DNA of 64,000 nucleotides, taken from assembly GCA_007115705.1 (NCBI GenBank), contig QXEO01000434.1:186001-250000 (forward strand), read 5' to 3'. Position 1 is the stretch's first letter, and the number at the start of each line of letters is the position of its first letter. Shown here piece after piece: positions 45,094 through 57,344 of the stretch. Made by a program: the position numbers and the translations under genes. The notes beneath the pieces were generated by a model. The model was not told the origin of the DNA. It ran no database searches and worked only from the letters and a program-made list of their open reading frames with translations. The stretch comes from Dactylis glomerata (lineage: Eukaryota; Streptophyta; Magnoliopsida; Poales; Poaceae).

Positions 45094-47621
45094 TGATACG
45101 TCTCCAACGTATCTATAATTTTTGATGCTCCATGCTTGTTTTTACACCATTTACCTAATGTTTTGTTACACTTCGTGGCACTTTTATGTATTTTCCGGAT
45201 CTAACCTACTAACAAGTTGCCACAGTGCCAGTTCCCTGTTTTCTGCTATTTTTGTGTTTCAGAAGTGATACACAGGAAATATTCTCGGAATTGGACGAAA
45301 CAAGTTCCTGAAGTCTTATTTTTCCCGGAAGCTTCCAGAGATCCGAAGAGAAGTAGGAGGGGGGCCATAGGGGCCCCACATACTAGGCTGGCGCGGCCCA
45401 GGCCCTGGCCGCGCCGCCATGGTGTGAGGGCACCTGGGTCCACCTCTGACATCGCCCCTTCGCCTATAAAGACCCCCCGACGGAAAAAACCTAAGTCCCC
45501 GATCAATTTTCCAGAACACATCGCTATCCACCGCCACCGCCGACCCGAAGATCGGGAGGGTCCAGAAGCTCTTCCCGGCACCCTACCGGAGAGGGGAATC
45601 ATCACCGGAGGTCTTCATTATCGCCATGCTTGCCTCCGGAGCGATGAGTGAGTAGTCTACCTTGGACTATGGGTCCATAGCAGTAGCTAGATGGTTGTCT
45701 TCTCCACCATGTGCTTCATGTTTAGATCTCATGAGCTGCCCTACATGATTGAGATCACCGTTATGTAATTCTACATGTTTGGTTTGTTGGGATCCGATGA
45801 ATATTGGTGTTATGATTAAGTTGCTGTACTGGATTATATCTTTTGTTATCTCTATGTTGTTTATGATCTTGCATGCTCTCCGTTGTTAGTAGCTATCTTG
45901 GCCGAGTAGTTGCTAGTGACTCCAAGAGGGGGTATTTATGCTCGATAGTGGGTTCATGCCTCTATTTAACCTGGGGGAGTGACAGAAACCTTTAAGGTTG
46001 TAGATGTGCTGTTGCTACTAGGGAGAAAACAACATTCATATGCTCAAGGGCATATGCTTTGTTTACATTACACACTTTGCTTAATGCAATTATCTGTTGT
46101 TCGCAACTTAATACTTGTGGAGTTCTCGGATTGATTCGCCACAAGTGGATTATTAGTCATAGATGCAGTTGGATGGCGGTCTATGTATTTTGTTGTAATG
46201 CCCAGAGTAAATCTCATAGTGATCTTCTTGACATATCACGTTTATCTTTATTCTATCAATTGCCCAACTATAATTTGTTTACCCAGCATGTGTTATTTAT
46301 CTTATGGAGAGACACCACTAGTGAACTGTGGACCCCAGTCATATTTCCAGCATATTGCTATCACCTGTTTACTTTACTCGCATACTGAAAGAGCATTTGC
46401 CCCCATGTGTGGTTTTGGTAATTAATGACAATCCCTATGGACTAATGTTTGCATCGAGTTATATTTGTAGGACTTGTCCGTAGACAACGCTTGAGCCATA
46501 TCTTGGTTTCAAGGTTGTAAGAAGATGCAAATAAAGAAGTTTATGTGATGATCAAGGGAGTTGAGCCTATAGAAGACATCATCATTATGAAGGAAGAAGA
46601 TGAAGTCCAATGTTGATCAAGTCGAAGCGCAAGTTCAAGATAGGCATATAGAGGATATCATTTGCTTGAAGCTCGGTGTCCATTTGGTGTTAATGGACAT
46701 GTGAAGATATTTCTACTAGTGTCTCTCCCATAGTGAAGTATGGGGGAGCAATCCGCAAGACTTCACCGAGCAAGCGCAATCAAGAAAGGTAGTCCAACTT
46801 GAGAAGATCAAGATCGTCACTATCTAGCTCAAGTGGAAGGCGCAAGGCAAAGGTATGATCTTGATAGGGTTTCTTTCTTACCGGTCTCATAGTGTTTGGG
46901 AGACCGGGTTTTAGGATCGATAGTCATACTATCAAGAGGGGCTCTCGAGTGAGTAACTTATTCGTATTGTTCGGAGAGAGCTCAAACCTTTGCATACTTG
47001 GCATTATCTTTCTTGGTTCTTATTTGTATTTTATCCATGTGAGGTTCTAGAGCTTGTGGTTATTTCCATGACAAGCTCTAGCTCATCAAAAACGGATTTT
47101 GTATGGAACTCTAATTGCGTTTTTGGTGTTTGGAGGTTTTACCGATTCATCTTTATAATTAAGTCAAACCTTTTATTATTTGGTTTCATCCTCCTTTGTT
47201 GGACTATGATGTTTCTATGGATGATGTTGTAGAGCTCATCGTGGTGATTCCAACGAGCCCAAGATCATCGAAAACGGAGTCCGGATGCAAAAGTTATCGT
47301 TGTTTTCGTGTTGCTCACTTTTCTTGGGCGGATTATCCGGCCCAGTTTTGAAAAAATCCGGCCCAAAAATCCGGCCTTAAATCTGAGTGACGCGCACTTT
47401 GCCAACTTCTGGTCCTTAGCAGTTTTGGGGGGAAGGGCGGATTATCCGGTCCAAACTTGGACCGGATTATCCGGCCCAGTTTTGGAAATATCCGGCCCCG
47501 GATCTGGACGACGCGCGCGAAGTCCTTAGCAGTTTTGGGGGGAAGGGCGGATTATCCGGTCCAAACTTGGACCGGATTATCCGGCCCTGCTGTACTGCAA
47601 TGGCTAAAATCCCGGGAGGGG

Positions 47622-47629
47622 TATAAATA
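47622..47629 (+). promoter_or_regulatory. TATA box of element A 5' LTR
   Basis: TATAAATA in the centre of GAGGGGTATAAATACCCCTC; absent from the 3' LTR because of a deletion near 55975. Confidence 0.65.
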
Positions 47630-48054
47630 CCCCTCCCCTTCTTCAAGCTTGGGTTAGCTTGTTTTCCCCTCTCTCTCCCTCCATTGTTGACCTTGTAAAG
47701 CTTGCCCATCTCTCAATTCTTCCCATGATTCTTGCATATCTTTGAGGGAAAAGAGAGAGGAGATCTAGATCTACATTTCCACCAATCACTTTCTCCTCTT
47801 TGTGAGGGGAACCCATTGGATCTAGATCTTGGAGTTCTTTGTGGATTTCTTCCTTTGTTCTTCCTCTCATATCCCTCCATAGCATTTGTTGCTTTGGTAG
47901 GATTTGGGAGAGAAGGATTTGAGCACTTCGTGTGTTCTTGCCATTGCATTTGGTGCATCGGTTTGAGTTCTCCTCGGAGATTCGGTAGTGAAAGTTCGTT
48001 GAGCTTTTTACTCTTGGGTTCTTGGAACCCTAGACGGCTTAGTGGCTTAGTGGT

Positions 48055-48210
48055 TACTTGGGGACCTCCAATTAAGTTGTGGAGATCTTCCCAAGCTTTG
48101 TGGTGCCTCCGTGGCAATTACTTGGGGACCTCCAATTAAGTTGTGGAGATCTTCCCAAGCTTTGTGGTGCCTCAGTGGCGATTCTTGGGAGCCTCCAATT
48201 GAGTTGTGGA
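48055..48210 (+). repeat. 63-bp tandem repeat in element A LTR
   Basis: Two and a half copies of CTTGGGGACCTCCAATTAAG...GTGGTGCCTCCGTGGC. Also at about 20705-20870 and 56400-56550. On the minus strand it encodes a periodic PQLNWRSPS-like frame, which is probably chance. Confidence 0.85.
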
Positions 48211-48681
48211 GATTGCCCCAAGCTTGTACGGGTTCGGTGACCGCCCTCAAGTGTCCCATAGTGGTCGGGTCTTCCATCTTGGTGGGAGGGCTCGAGGAGA
48301 TTACGGTGGGCCTCCGTGGCATTTGGGGAGCCTTGTGCCTCCACACCGCTCCAACGGAGATTAGCACTCGCAAGGGTGTGAACTTCGGGATACATCATTG
48401 TCTCCGCGTCCCTCGGTTATTTCTATACCCGAGCTCCTTTACTTATGCAATTTACTTTGTGATAGCCTTCGTGCTTGAAGTTATATATATCTTGCTATCT
48501 CATAGTTGCTTATCTTGTCTAGCATAAGTTGTTGGTGCACATAGGTGAACCTAGTTTGTTTAGGTTTTGTATGCTTGGCAAATTAAACGTTAGTTTTATT
48601 CCGCATTTGTCAAGCCACTCGTAAAAGTTTTAAATCGCCTATTCACCCCCCCCCTCTAGGCGACATCCTTGTACTTTCATT

Positions 48682-48697
48682 TGGTATCAGAGCAAGG
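48682..48697 (+). other. Primer-binding site of element A
   Basis: TGGTATCAGAGCAAGG, two bases after the LTR; initiator-Met-tRNA type. Confidence 0.88.
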
Positions 48698-48734
48698 TCT
48701 CTCATTTTAGGGCTTCACCGCCTTGAGAGCAAAG

Positions 48735-51113
48735 ATGTCGGCTAGGGGATTAGTGCACAATGACACATTTATATTTGATGGCACTAATTATGATATATGG
48801 AAAATTTGCATGCTTAATCATTTTCGTGATATGGACCCAAATATAGAGAGAATTCTAGATATGGGTTTCTCTCCTCCTAAGGATTCCCAAAGTCTATCTT
48901 TAGAGGAGAAGAGAAACTCTTATCTTAATTCTCGAGCTACTAATGTGCTTGTTGACTTTGTGAGCAATGCAGTTTTTCTTGCAATCATGCCTTTCCGTAG
49001 CGCTCATGAGGTTTGGACAAAGATTCAAGACAAATATGACATGTCCAACAAGATTGAGGATGATTGTATTCCCTCCACTTCCGGTCGTGATGAACTCTCT
49101 TCCACTTCACCAAAGTGTAGCAAGACACAAGGTAACTCTATGGTGAATGGTGATGGAAAGTGCAATGTTGATAGTAAGCTTACTTGTGATGTTCATTCAT
49201 CTCTATCTCATTGCCATGCTTCATCTTTGGACTTAATCACTTCTAGCACCATAAATGCTTTACATGCTTGTGTTGATAGTCCTTGCATATCATGTGTATG
49301 CTCCTTGAACACATCTCATAATGATATGCTTACTTCGTCTTGTTGCCATGATATAAATGCCTCTAGTTCCTCTAGTTGTTGTGTGTCTAACAATGTAGAG
49401 GAAACCGGAAATTCTATTGGCCAAGACATGATCTCGCTTGGTGCTTCAAGTATTTATTCATCATCATCAATTGCTTCCCACATTTGCCTTATGGCTAGGG
49501 CTTCAAAGGTAACTCCTTCTTTGGAACCCAATATATCTAGTGATGATGAGAATGAGGATAATGAAGAAGAATATGATGATCTTGCTTCTTTATTTGAGAA
49601 GAGTGAAATGTTTTTTCATGCTATTCGTAAGAATAAAATTGCTTGCTCTTACTTCTATAAGATTTTGGCTATTGCCACCGAGAGCAATAAAATTATTGAG
49701 GAGCATGAGAATACCATTTTTAAAATGCAAGGTCATGCCCGTGATTACGCGGATGAGATTGCGGATCTAAAAGAAGCTCTAGAAGAAGAACAAACCACCA
49801 AGGAATCTCTTGAGGAGACCTTTACTTTAGAATTATCTAAAATAAAGAAATCCTATGATAGAACTCTTGTGGTGGCAAATGATTTTGAAACTAAATATGA
49901 AGAGCTTGTAGTTACTTATGCTAAACTCCTTGAGAATGTTGTGCTTCTTAAAAAGAACTCTAGGGTCATTTCGTGTGAGCCCATCATTCTCACCGAGTCG
50001 CATGAGCAACTTAAAGCTTCAAATTCAAATGAGCTTACTAAATTGTCTTCTCCGCTTTCCATTGGTGATGATGCTTGTGCTACTAACTCTACTTCTTGTG
50101 AAGCATCCATCTTGAAGGATAATGTTGAGCTAAGGGCTCAACTTGATTTGCTAACTAGCAAATATGGGAAATTGGAAGAAAATCATGGAAAGCTCTCTAG
50201 CTCCCATGAGGATCTTCTAGCTTCCCATGATAGGCTAAAATTAGCTCATGAGGCTATTATGTCAAAGGTAACATCTAGTGAGCCTCATGTGGACATTTGC
50301 ACTACTTCTCAAAATGCCATATTGCCTTGTGCTAGTCCTAGTAATTCATCCACTCATAACATTGCTACATCTTGTGATGAATTACTTTCCTTTCCTTGTT
50401 GCTCTAACAATGAAGCTTCTACTTCCTCTAGTACTTGTGTTGTTACTAACCATGTAGAGGAAATCGAAGAGCTCAAGGCCCAAGTCTCTTCTTTGAAGAA
50501 AGACTTGGTAAAGAGTCATGAAGGGAAATCCAAACTCGACAATATGTTGAGTGTGCAAAAATCCCCCAACGACAAGAGTGGACTTGGGTTTATCTCCAAC
50601 AACAACAAGAAGTCCACGGTTAACAAGAAGAAGAAGGGCCAAGGACAAGTCAAAGATCCGGCCAAGATTGTTTGCTTCAAGTGCAAAATTGAAGGGCACC
50701 ATGTTAGATCTTGCCCTTTGAAGAAGAAGGCATTAGTTGAGAAGCAACAAGGGAAGCGGCCTCAAGTTAAAGGGCACGCTCAACCTCGTGTTGAAGAAAT
50801 GCCACTTCCCAAAAAGAATCAAGCTAATGCTCCCATTGCGGAGAAATCAAGTGAGAAGAAGGTGAAGAAAAGAACTTGCTACACATGCCGTGAGAAGGGC
50901 CACCTATCTTCTTCATGCACTATGGGTAACTCATCCAACCCTATCATAATTGATGATGCTTATTCCCTTTGCAAGGATAAGGTTGGCAATGTGTTTGCCA
51001 AATTTATTGGTACTCCATGTGGTGTCAAGAAAAGAACCATTTGGGTGGCCAAGCCTATTGTGACTAACCTCTTAGGACCCAACTTAGTTGGGGACCATCA
51101 CACCAAAACTTGA
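48735..51113 (+). CDS. Copia-type Gag with two CCHC zinc knuckles (792 aa)
   Basis: Gag coats element RNA and builds virus-like particles in the cytoplasm. I start at ATG 48735 (MSARGLVHNDTFIFDGTNYD). Residues 10-110 resemble the UBN2/Copia Gag domain (FDGTNYDIWKICMLNHF, SAHEVWTKIQDKYDMS). A Ser/Cys/His-rich low-complexity part follows to about 260. Residues 310-420 and 470-520 look coiled-coil, with heptad-like Leu and Glu (EEHENTIF, EEEQTTKESLEE). Two CX2CX4HX4C knuckles lie at about 647-660 (CFKCKIEGHHVRSC) and 715-728 (CYTCREKGHLSSSC). The end, RTIWVAKPIVTNLLGPN, resembles the start of a Copia protease region, but a stop follows. Frame intact and long for a Gag. Confidence 0.88.
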   Translation: MSARGLVHNDTFIFDGTNYDIWKICMLNHFRDMDPNIERILDMGFSPPKDSQSLSLEEKRNSYLNSRATNVLVDFVSNAVFLAIMPFRSAHEVWTKIQDKYDMSNKIEDDCIPSTSGRDELSSTSPKCSKTQGNSMVNGDGKCNVDSKLTCDVHSSLSHCHASSLDLITSSTINALHACVDSPCISCVCSLNTSHNDMLTSSCCHDINASSSSSCCVSNNVEETGNSIGQDMISLGASSIYSSSSIASHICLMARASKVTPSLEPNISSDDENEDNEEEYDDLASLFEKSEMFFHAIRKNKIACSYFYKILAIATESNKIIEEHENTIFKMQGHARDYADEIADLKEALEEEQTTKESLEETFTLELSKIKKSYDRTLVVANDFETKYEELVVTYAKLLENVVLLKKNSRVISCEPIILTESHEQLKASNSNELTKLSSPLSIGDDACATNSTSCEASILKDNVELRAQLDLLTSKYGKLEENHGKLSSSHEDLLASHDRLKLAHEAIMSKVTSSEPHVDICTTSQNAILPCASPSNSSTHNIATSCDELLSFPCCSNNEASTSSSTCVVTNHVEEIEELKAQVSSLKKDLVKSHEGKSKLDNMLSVQKSPNDKSGLGFISNNNKKSTVNKKKKGQGQVKDPAKIVCFKCKIEGHHVRSCPLKKKALVEKQQGKRPQVKGHAQPRVEEMPLPKKNQANAPIAEKSSEKKVKKRTCYTCREKGHLSSSCTMGNSSNPIIIDDAYSLCKDKVGNVFAKFIGTPCGVKKRTIWVAKPIVTNLLGPNLVGDHHTKT

Positions 51114-54100
51114 TCAATAGGTGTTTGTTGGAGGGCATTGGAGACTTGGCTATATCATGAATAATTAAGGGATCTTCATCAATATATTGTCTCAAGTCAA
51201 GTCAATTGGATTATCTTGTTTATATCATATATCCAATGTTCCTCTTTGCGGTAATATGTACTCAACTTATCTACATTGAAAGCTACTCGCCCCTTTTGCA
51301 TGTGTTGGTTGTGTTCCATTACATGTGTTGGTATATATTGTGCTACCTACTTGTTTTATTTTGATTAATCAAGTATGTACTTGTGGGTTTGCATACCATG
51401 TATGTGTGTTTGTGTTTGAGCCTTATTGCATCTTCGTTTATATTATTTGGCTTTTTTGAGAGACTAATGGACTATCCATTTTGGGGGAGTGATATGCTTT
51501 GGCACTTCACAATCCTAAATATGTGTGCACATGAGGAATACCACTTAGTGTTTATATTTTAAATTATCTAGTCTCTATGTGGTATGTCATGCTCATGAGA
51601 AATTCAAATTCTATAATGTCCATTAATCATCTCATGTTGGATTTTATTTGCCTCTTGTGAAAATAAATGCTTTATCACATTATGGGGGAGAAATATGCTT
51701 TGTGCATACTACAAACCAATAAAATGTGTATATTTGAAGTTGTGTCACATAGTGTTGATATTGCAAATTATCTTTCTTCTATGTGACATATTTGCTCAAA
51801 CAAGTTTCAATTTGCCAAATTTTTTTTATTGCTCTTGTTTTGGATCTTGTTTGTGAGATACATTCTTGGTAGGGTTTTCCTAAAATGTGGAATTCTATAT
51901 AAAAGTTGGAAAACCATTTGCTTCAAGTTATCCTAATCATTGCTTTGCGTGATTGTTTAACTATTTGAGTCTATCAAGAATATCTTCTTTAGCATGGTGT
52001 TTAATTCTTATCCTTTTCATATGCTTCTTGTTGTGAAGATGATCTTGGATTTATGTGTAAAATACCACCGGAAAATTAATAACTCCAAATACCTCTTGTC
52101 CTTGGACAATTGGTAATTTATCATGTGGTATATATATTGATCATCTTTACATTGGCTATTGCTTTTAATTACTTTATCTCTTGCAAAGAAATATATTTGT
52201 TTTATTTCCCTTTGTCTTTCTTAACTCTTGTGATTCCATTTGATTTTGTTGAACTTATTTTGTGTTATTCTTAATGTAGGTTGAGATGATGATCACATTT
52301 GTGTGCATTTTGTATTTAAATGCAAAATCATAAATAATGCACTAATCTTGGGGGAGCTCTCCTATATTTTCTATAACATACTCTTGCGGTTTATTTCAAT
52401 TGGTATTGGTTATTGTTAGAAGACAAACCTTTTTGTTTTTGGTACTTAGTGTGCCATCATAAAAGAGTGGAGAGTTTGGTTTGTTTGTTGGAACCTTGCT
52501 CTCTTTGGGAGAATGGTTATCTCTTCTCTAGTTTTTGCTCTATATTCTTAAAATGAGATAAGTCATTGGGCATGTGTGTTTTAGTGATCCTTTATGCTCA
52601 TTGGCGTGTGCTTTGTTCATTTGGTGGACTTTGGAGTCATTTTTGTGTTGAGTTGATTCTTTGATAAAATTTTGGACAACCTTTAGTTCTTCACACCTTT
52701 GTGTGACTTCTTGGTCTTCTTGGTGTTTTGTCCAAATTGTATCTCTTTTGGATCTTGAAAGTCTTGTGCATGCATATTTACTAAATGTATACTTTATGGC
52801 ATGCTTTGCTTTCTTTGATCCAATATATAGGGTAAACTCCAATAAATCCTAAATCGGCTAAGATGTGCATGAAATTCAAGTTCATATCTATATGCACATA
52901 TTTATGTGGAGCTTGTCCTATATATTGTAGTGTCTCTAACTACTTTGGAGCCAATGAGTTTGGGGACCATATTGTACTTGAATATGTTTTAGGTACATGG
53001 GAGATATATTGGTGCTTGTCTCAATAATAAGGATGAAGCGGTGACAAGTTGATAATTTGTGGCAAGCTAGGATTATTGAAGAACTCCTATCTACTACATC
53101 CTTCCAATGATATCTCGGTAACAAGTATCTTATTCATGCATACTTTTCTAGCATCTAACCTTGTGTGGGTCATTTCATGGCATGAAAATCTTTATTTGCA
53201 ATGATCTTAATGAAACCTCTTTATTGTAAATGTGAGTAATTTGAGATGAGTGCATTTTTTTGGGGAACCCTTCCCAAATATATCTATCTAGCAATTTTAT
53301 TGCATATCATTTCCTCAAGTTCCTCACATGTGCAATATTGATGAAAGTGCAAATTTAGTTCTTTCTTTTGGTATACTTATTCGTGATACTTGTTGCTTTT
53401 CTCAAAACATCCCAACTATCTTCTTTCCCTTGTTGATATTTGTGATGTCTTTGACATGTTTGTGGTTGAAGTTCTTCAATATGCAATAAGATAAATTGAG
53501 CCTTTGGCTATACTTTAAAAGTAAAAATCTCATTGGTATATTGCATGAACTTGTTTGGATATCATGTTCTATTCTTTGTATCTATTTTATGTGTACATGT
53601 TTCTTTGTGATAATTATCTTTGTGATGTTGTCTACTTAGAAACTTATACACATGAGAGATGATGTCTCCTTATTTGATATTTTTTTAAAAACCTTGTGTG
53701 TTGGGATGGAATGCTAAACAATATCATTCATTGAGGACTATGTGGATGCTCTATGTACATCTTTATACTAGTCTTATAATATGCTTTGTCATTCCTATCA
53801 CACATTACTTTGGTTGAGCCGTTTAATACGTTGGTTCCTTATTTGTTGCTCAACCATTTCCTTGATGCAAGTGTTAAGCTTGATTTCTTTTCTATGGTCT
53901 CTTGCTAATGGTTCCTTTTAAATGGTATTGAGGGAGTGAGGACTCCATGTTGTGCAAATTGTATTCAAATGAAAACATTCTATCTTGTGCACGTACCTTG
54001 GGGAGCTTCCTCATTTCATTTTAAAGCATCATTTTGTGGTTATCATAGTATTTGATGTCACTTGGTATCATCTTGTTTTGAATAATATCGAGGGAGTGAT

Positions 54101-54770
54101 GATTCCATGTTTGTGCACCTTATACTTCAATTCAAATGGAATATGTTGTGCACAAACCTTGGGGAGCTTCTTCATATTATTTAGAGCATTGTTTTGGCCT
54201 TCTCATAATATCTTTATTTGTTTTGCTATTTGGATCTTTTGATTGCTATCTTCATTTGTTGGAAGTTTAACCATCATGTCATCCTTTTTGTTTGCAATCT
54301 TTGATCCTCAATATAGTTTGATTTCCTCCAAAATTTTGTCTTTGGATTTGTGCATGTATTTTCACTCTTTTTGGGCCATGCACACCTTGAGGAGGAACTC
54401 TCACTATTGGCCTTCTAAGCTTTTTCGCCCATTTTGGCAATGGATGCCAATGGGGGAGAAGTTTCGAGGGTTTGAAGGGAATTGGGCTTCATGCTTTGGT
54501 TTTGTTCTTAAGCATTTGCCTTGCATGCTTTGCATGGTTGAGTATATATAGTGGAAACTCCACCAACAACTTTGGTTGGCAATATATGCAATGAATTCAA
54601 GTTCATTCACACGTGCATAGATTGTGGGGGAGTTTGCTCTATATATGATGGTTCTAGTAACATCACATACTTTTGTAGTATTTGATGTTAGTGTAACCAT
54701 CTTAGTTCTTTACATTCATTATATAAACCCTCTCAAAGAGATTGTCATCAATTACCAAAATGGGGCAGAT
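51114..54770 (+). other. Long non-coding internal region of element A
   Basis: No ORF with a recognisable domain. Purine words such as TTGGGGGAG or ATGGGGGAG recur at about 51481, 51685, 52350, 54450 and 54625. A 155-bp direct repeat lies at about 53930-54170, each copy with CCTTGGGGAGCTTC. A purine tract precedes 54771. This fits a LARD-like structure, where length rather than coding is kept. Confidence 0.75.
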
Positions 54771-57023
54771 TGAAAGAGCATTTGCCCCCATGTGTGGTTT
54801 TGGTAATTAATGACAATCCCTATGGACTAATGTTTGCATCGAGTTATATTTGTAGGACTTGTCCGTAGACAACGCTTGAGCCATATCTTGGTTTCAAGGT
54901 TGTAAGAAGATGCAAATAAAGAAGTTTATGTGATGATCAAGGGAGTTGAGCCTATAGAAGACATCATCATTATGAAGGAAGAAGATGAAGTCCAATGTTG
55001 ATCAAGTCGAAGCGCAAGTTCAAGATAGGCATATAGAGGATATCATTTGCTTGAAGCTCGGTGTCCATTTGGTGTTAATGGATATGTGAAGATATTTCTA
55101 CTAGTGTCTCTCCCATAGTGAAGTATGGGGGAGCAATCCGCAAGACTTCACCGAGCAAGCGCAATCAAGAAAGGTAGTCCAACTTGAGAAGATCAAGATC
55201 GTCACTATCTAGCTCAAGTGGAAGGCGCAAGGCAAAGGTATGATCTTGATAGGGTTTCTTTCTTACCGGTCTCATAGTGTTTGGGAGACCGGGTTTTAGG
55301 ATCGATAGCCGTACTATCAAGAGGGGCTCTCGAGTGAGTAACTTATTCGTATTGTTCGGAGAGAGCTCAAACCTTTGCATACTTGGCATTATCTTTCTTG
55401 GTTCTTATTTGGCTTTTATCCATGTGAGGTTCTAGAGCTTGTGGTTATTTCCATGACAAGCTCTAGCTCATCAAAAACGGATTTTGTATGGAACTCTAAT
55501 TGCGTTTTTGGTGTTTGGAGGTTTTACCGATTCATCTTTATAGCTAAGTCAAACCTTTTATCATTTGGTTTCATCCTCCTTTGTTGGACTATGATGTTTC
55601 TATGGATGATGTTGTAGAGCTCATCGTGGTGATTCCAACGAGCCCAAGATCATCGAAAACGGAGTCCGGATGCAAAAGTTATCGTTGTTTTTGTGTTGCT
55701 CACTTTTCTTTGGCGGATTATCCGGCCCAGTTTTGGAAAAATCCGGCCTTAAATCTGAGTGACGCGCACTTTGCCAACTTCTGGTCCTTAGCCATTTTCA
55801 AGGGGGGGCGGGTTATCCGGCCCAGTTTTGGAAATATCCGGCCGAAATATCCGGCCCCGGATCTGGACGACGCGCGCAAAGTCCTTAGCAGTTTTGGGGG
55901 GGAAGGGCGGATTATCCGGTCCAAACTTGGACCGGATTATCCGGCCCTGCTGTACTGCAACGGCTACAATCCAATGGGTTCCCCTTCTTCAAGCTTGGGT
56001 TAGCTTGTTTTCCCCTCTCTCTCCCTCCATTGTTGACCTTGGAAAGCTTGCCCATCTCTCAATTCTTCCCATGATTCTTGCATATCTTTGAGGGAAAAGA
56101 GAGAGGAGATCTAGATCTATATTTCCACCAATCACTTTCTCCTCTTTGTGAGGGGAACCCATTGGATCTAGATCTTGGAGTTCTTTGTGGATTTCTTCCT
56201 TTGTTCTTCCTCTCATATCCCTCCATAGCATTTGTTGCTTTGGTAGGATTTGGGAGAGAAGGATTTGAGCACTTCGTGTGTTCTTGCCATTGCATTTGGT
56301 GCATCGGTTTGAGTTCTCCTCGGAGATTCGGTAGTGAAAGTTCGTTGAGCTTTTTACTCTTGGGTTCTTGGAACCCTAGACGGCTTAGTGGCTTAGTGGT
56401 TACTTGGGGACCTCCAATTAAGTTGTGGAGATCTTCCCAAGCTTTGTGGTGCCTCCGTGGCAATTACTTGGGGACCTCCAATTAAGTTGTGGAGATCTTC
56501 CCAAGCTTTGTGGTGCCTCAGTGGCGATTCTTGGGAGCCTCCAATTGAGTTGTGGAGATTGCCCCAAGCTTGTACGGGTTCGGTGACCGCCCTCAAGTGT
56601 CCCATAGTGGTCGGGTCTTCCATCTTGGTGGGAGGGCTCGAGGAGATTACGGTGAGCCTCCGTGGCGTTTGGGGAGCCTTGTGCCTCCACACCGCTCCAA
56701 CGGAGATTAGCACTCGCAAGGGTGTGAACTTCGGGATACATTATTGTCTCCGCGTCCCTCGGTTATTTCTATACCCGAGCTCCTTTACTTATGCAATTTA
56801 CTTTGTGATAGCCTTCGTGCTTGAAGTTATATATATCTTGCTATCTCATAGTTGCTTATCTTGTCTAGCATAAGTTGTTGGTGCACATAGGTGAACCTAG
56901 TTTGTTTAGGTTTTGTATGCTTGGCAAATTAAATGTTAGTTTTATTCCGCATTTGTCAAGCCACTCGTAAAAGTTTTAAATCGCCTATTCACCCCCCCTC
57001 TAGGCGACATCCTTGTACTTTCA
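54771..57023 (+). repeat. 3' LTR of element A (2,253 bp)
   Basis: Nearly identical to the 5' LTR except for U3 repeat number, a deletion that removes the TATA box, and a shorter C run (56992-56998). Confidence 0.93.
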
Positions 57024-57344
57024 CATACTATCATCACTTTCCACTCGATACGCTCATAACCTTTGTTTCAAGCAAACCGGTGAGATTGACAACCTCATCG
57101 CAAGTTGGGAACAAAGTACTTGGTTGTGTTGTGTGCAGGTTCCGCGTTGCAGCTAGCAAGCAAAGCTTGGACGAGGCGCCTTATATAAATTGTCTGAAGC
57201 TGTCGCAAACTAGCAAGCATCACCTTCAGTCGTATTGTCTGCTTTTCTCCTGATCGACATAAACCTTGGTTTCTTACTGAGGGAAAAACTTGCTGCTATA
57301 TTCATCAAACCTTAATCTTGGGGTTCCCAACAATCTAGCAATCA

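Larger units (their letters stand above)
46386..48679 (+). repeat. 5' LTR of element A (2,294 bp)
   Basis: Contains U3 ATCCGG repeats with a roughly 104-bp duplication (about 47425-47590), a TATA box, a 63-bp tandem repeat (about 48055-48210) and a C run near 48646-48654. Confidence 0.93.
46386..57023 (+). mobile_element. Element A: complete non-autonomous Copia-like LTR retrotransposon, 10.6 kb
   Basis: LTRs TGAAAG...CTTTCA (46386-48679, 54771-57023), perfect CATAC duplication (46381-46385, 57024-57028), primer site TGGTATCAGAGCAAGG (48682-48697) and purine-rich AAAATGGGGCAGA before the 3' LTR. It carries one gag-type ORF and about 3.6 kb of DNA without coding potential. No protease, integrase or reverse transcriptase was seen, so it must borrow them. 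Near-identical LTRs mark it as the youngest large insertion here. Confidence 0.95.
37333..57344 (+). mobile_element. Element B: non-autonomous Gypsy-like LTR retrotransposon with nested insertions
   Basis: LTRs start TGATACGTATCCAACG (37333) and TGATACGTCTCCAACG (45094) and end CTAGCAATCA (41380 and 57344). A perfect GGACG duplication flanks it (37328-37332, 57345-57349). The primer site TGGCGCCGTTGCCGGGG is at 41391-41407. It has a small stop-interrupted ORF and no pol. Without nested elements each LTR is about 1.6 kb and the element about 7 kb. It is the same family as element C by LTR start, primer site and 3' internal sequence. Confidence 0.93.
45094..57344 (+). repeat. 3' LTR of element B, split by element A
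   Basis: 45094-46385 and 57029-57344. Element A sits at CATAC within TTACTCGCATACTATCATC, the uninterrupted sequence seen at 41053-41072. Confidence 0.92.
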
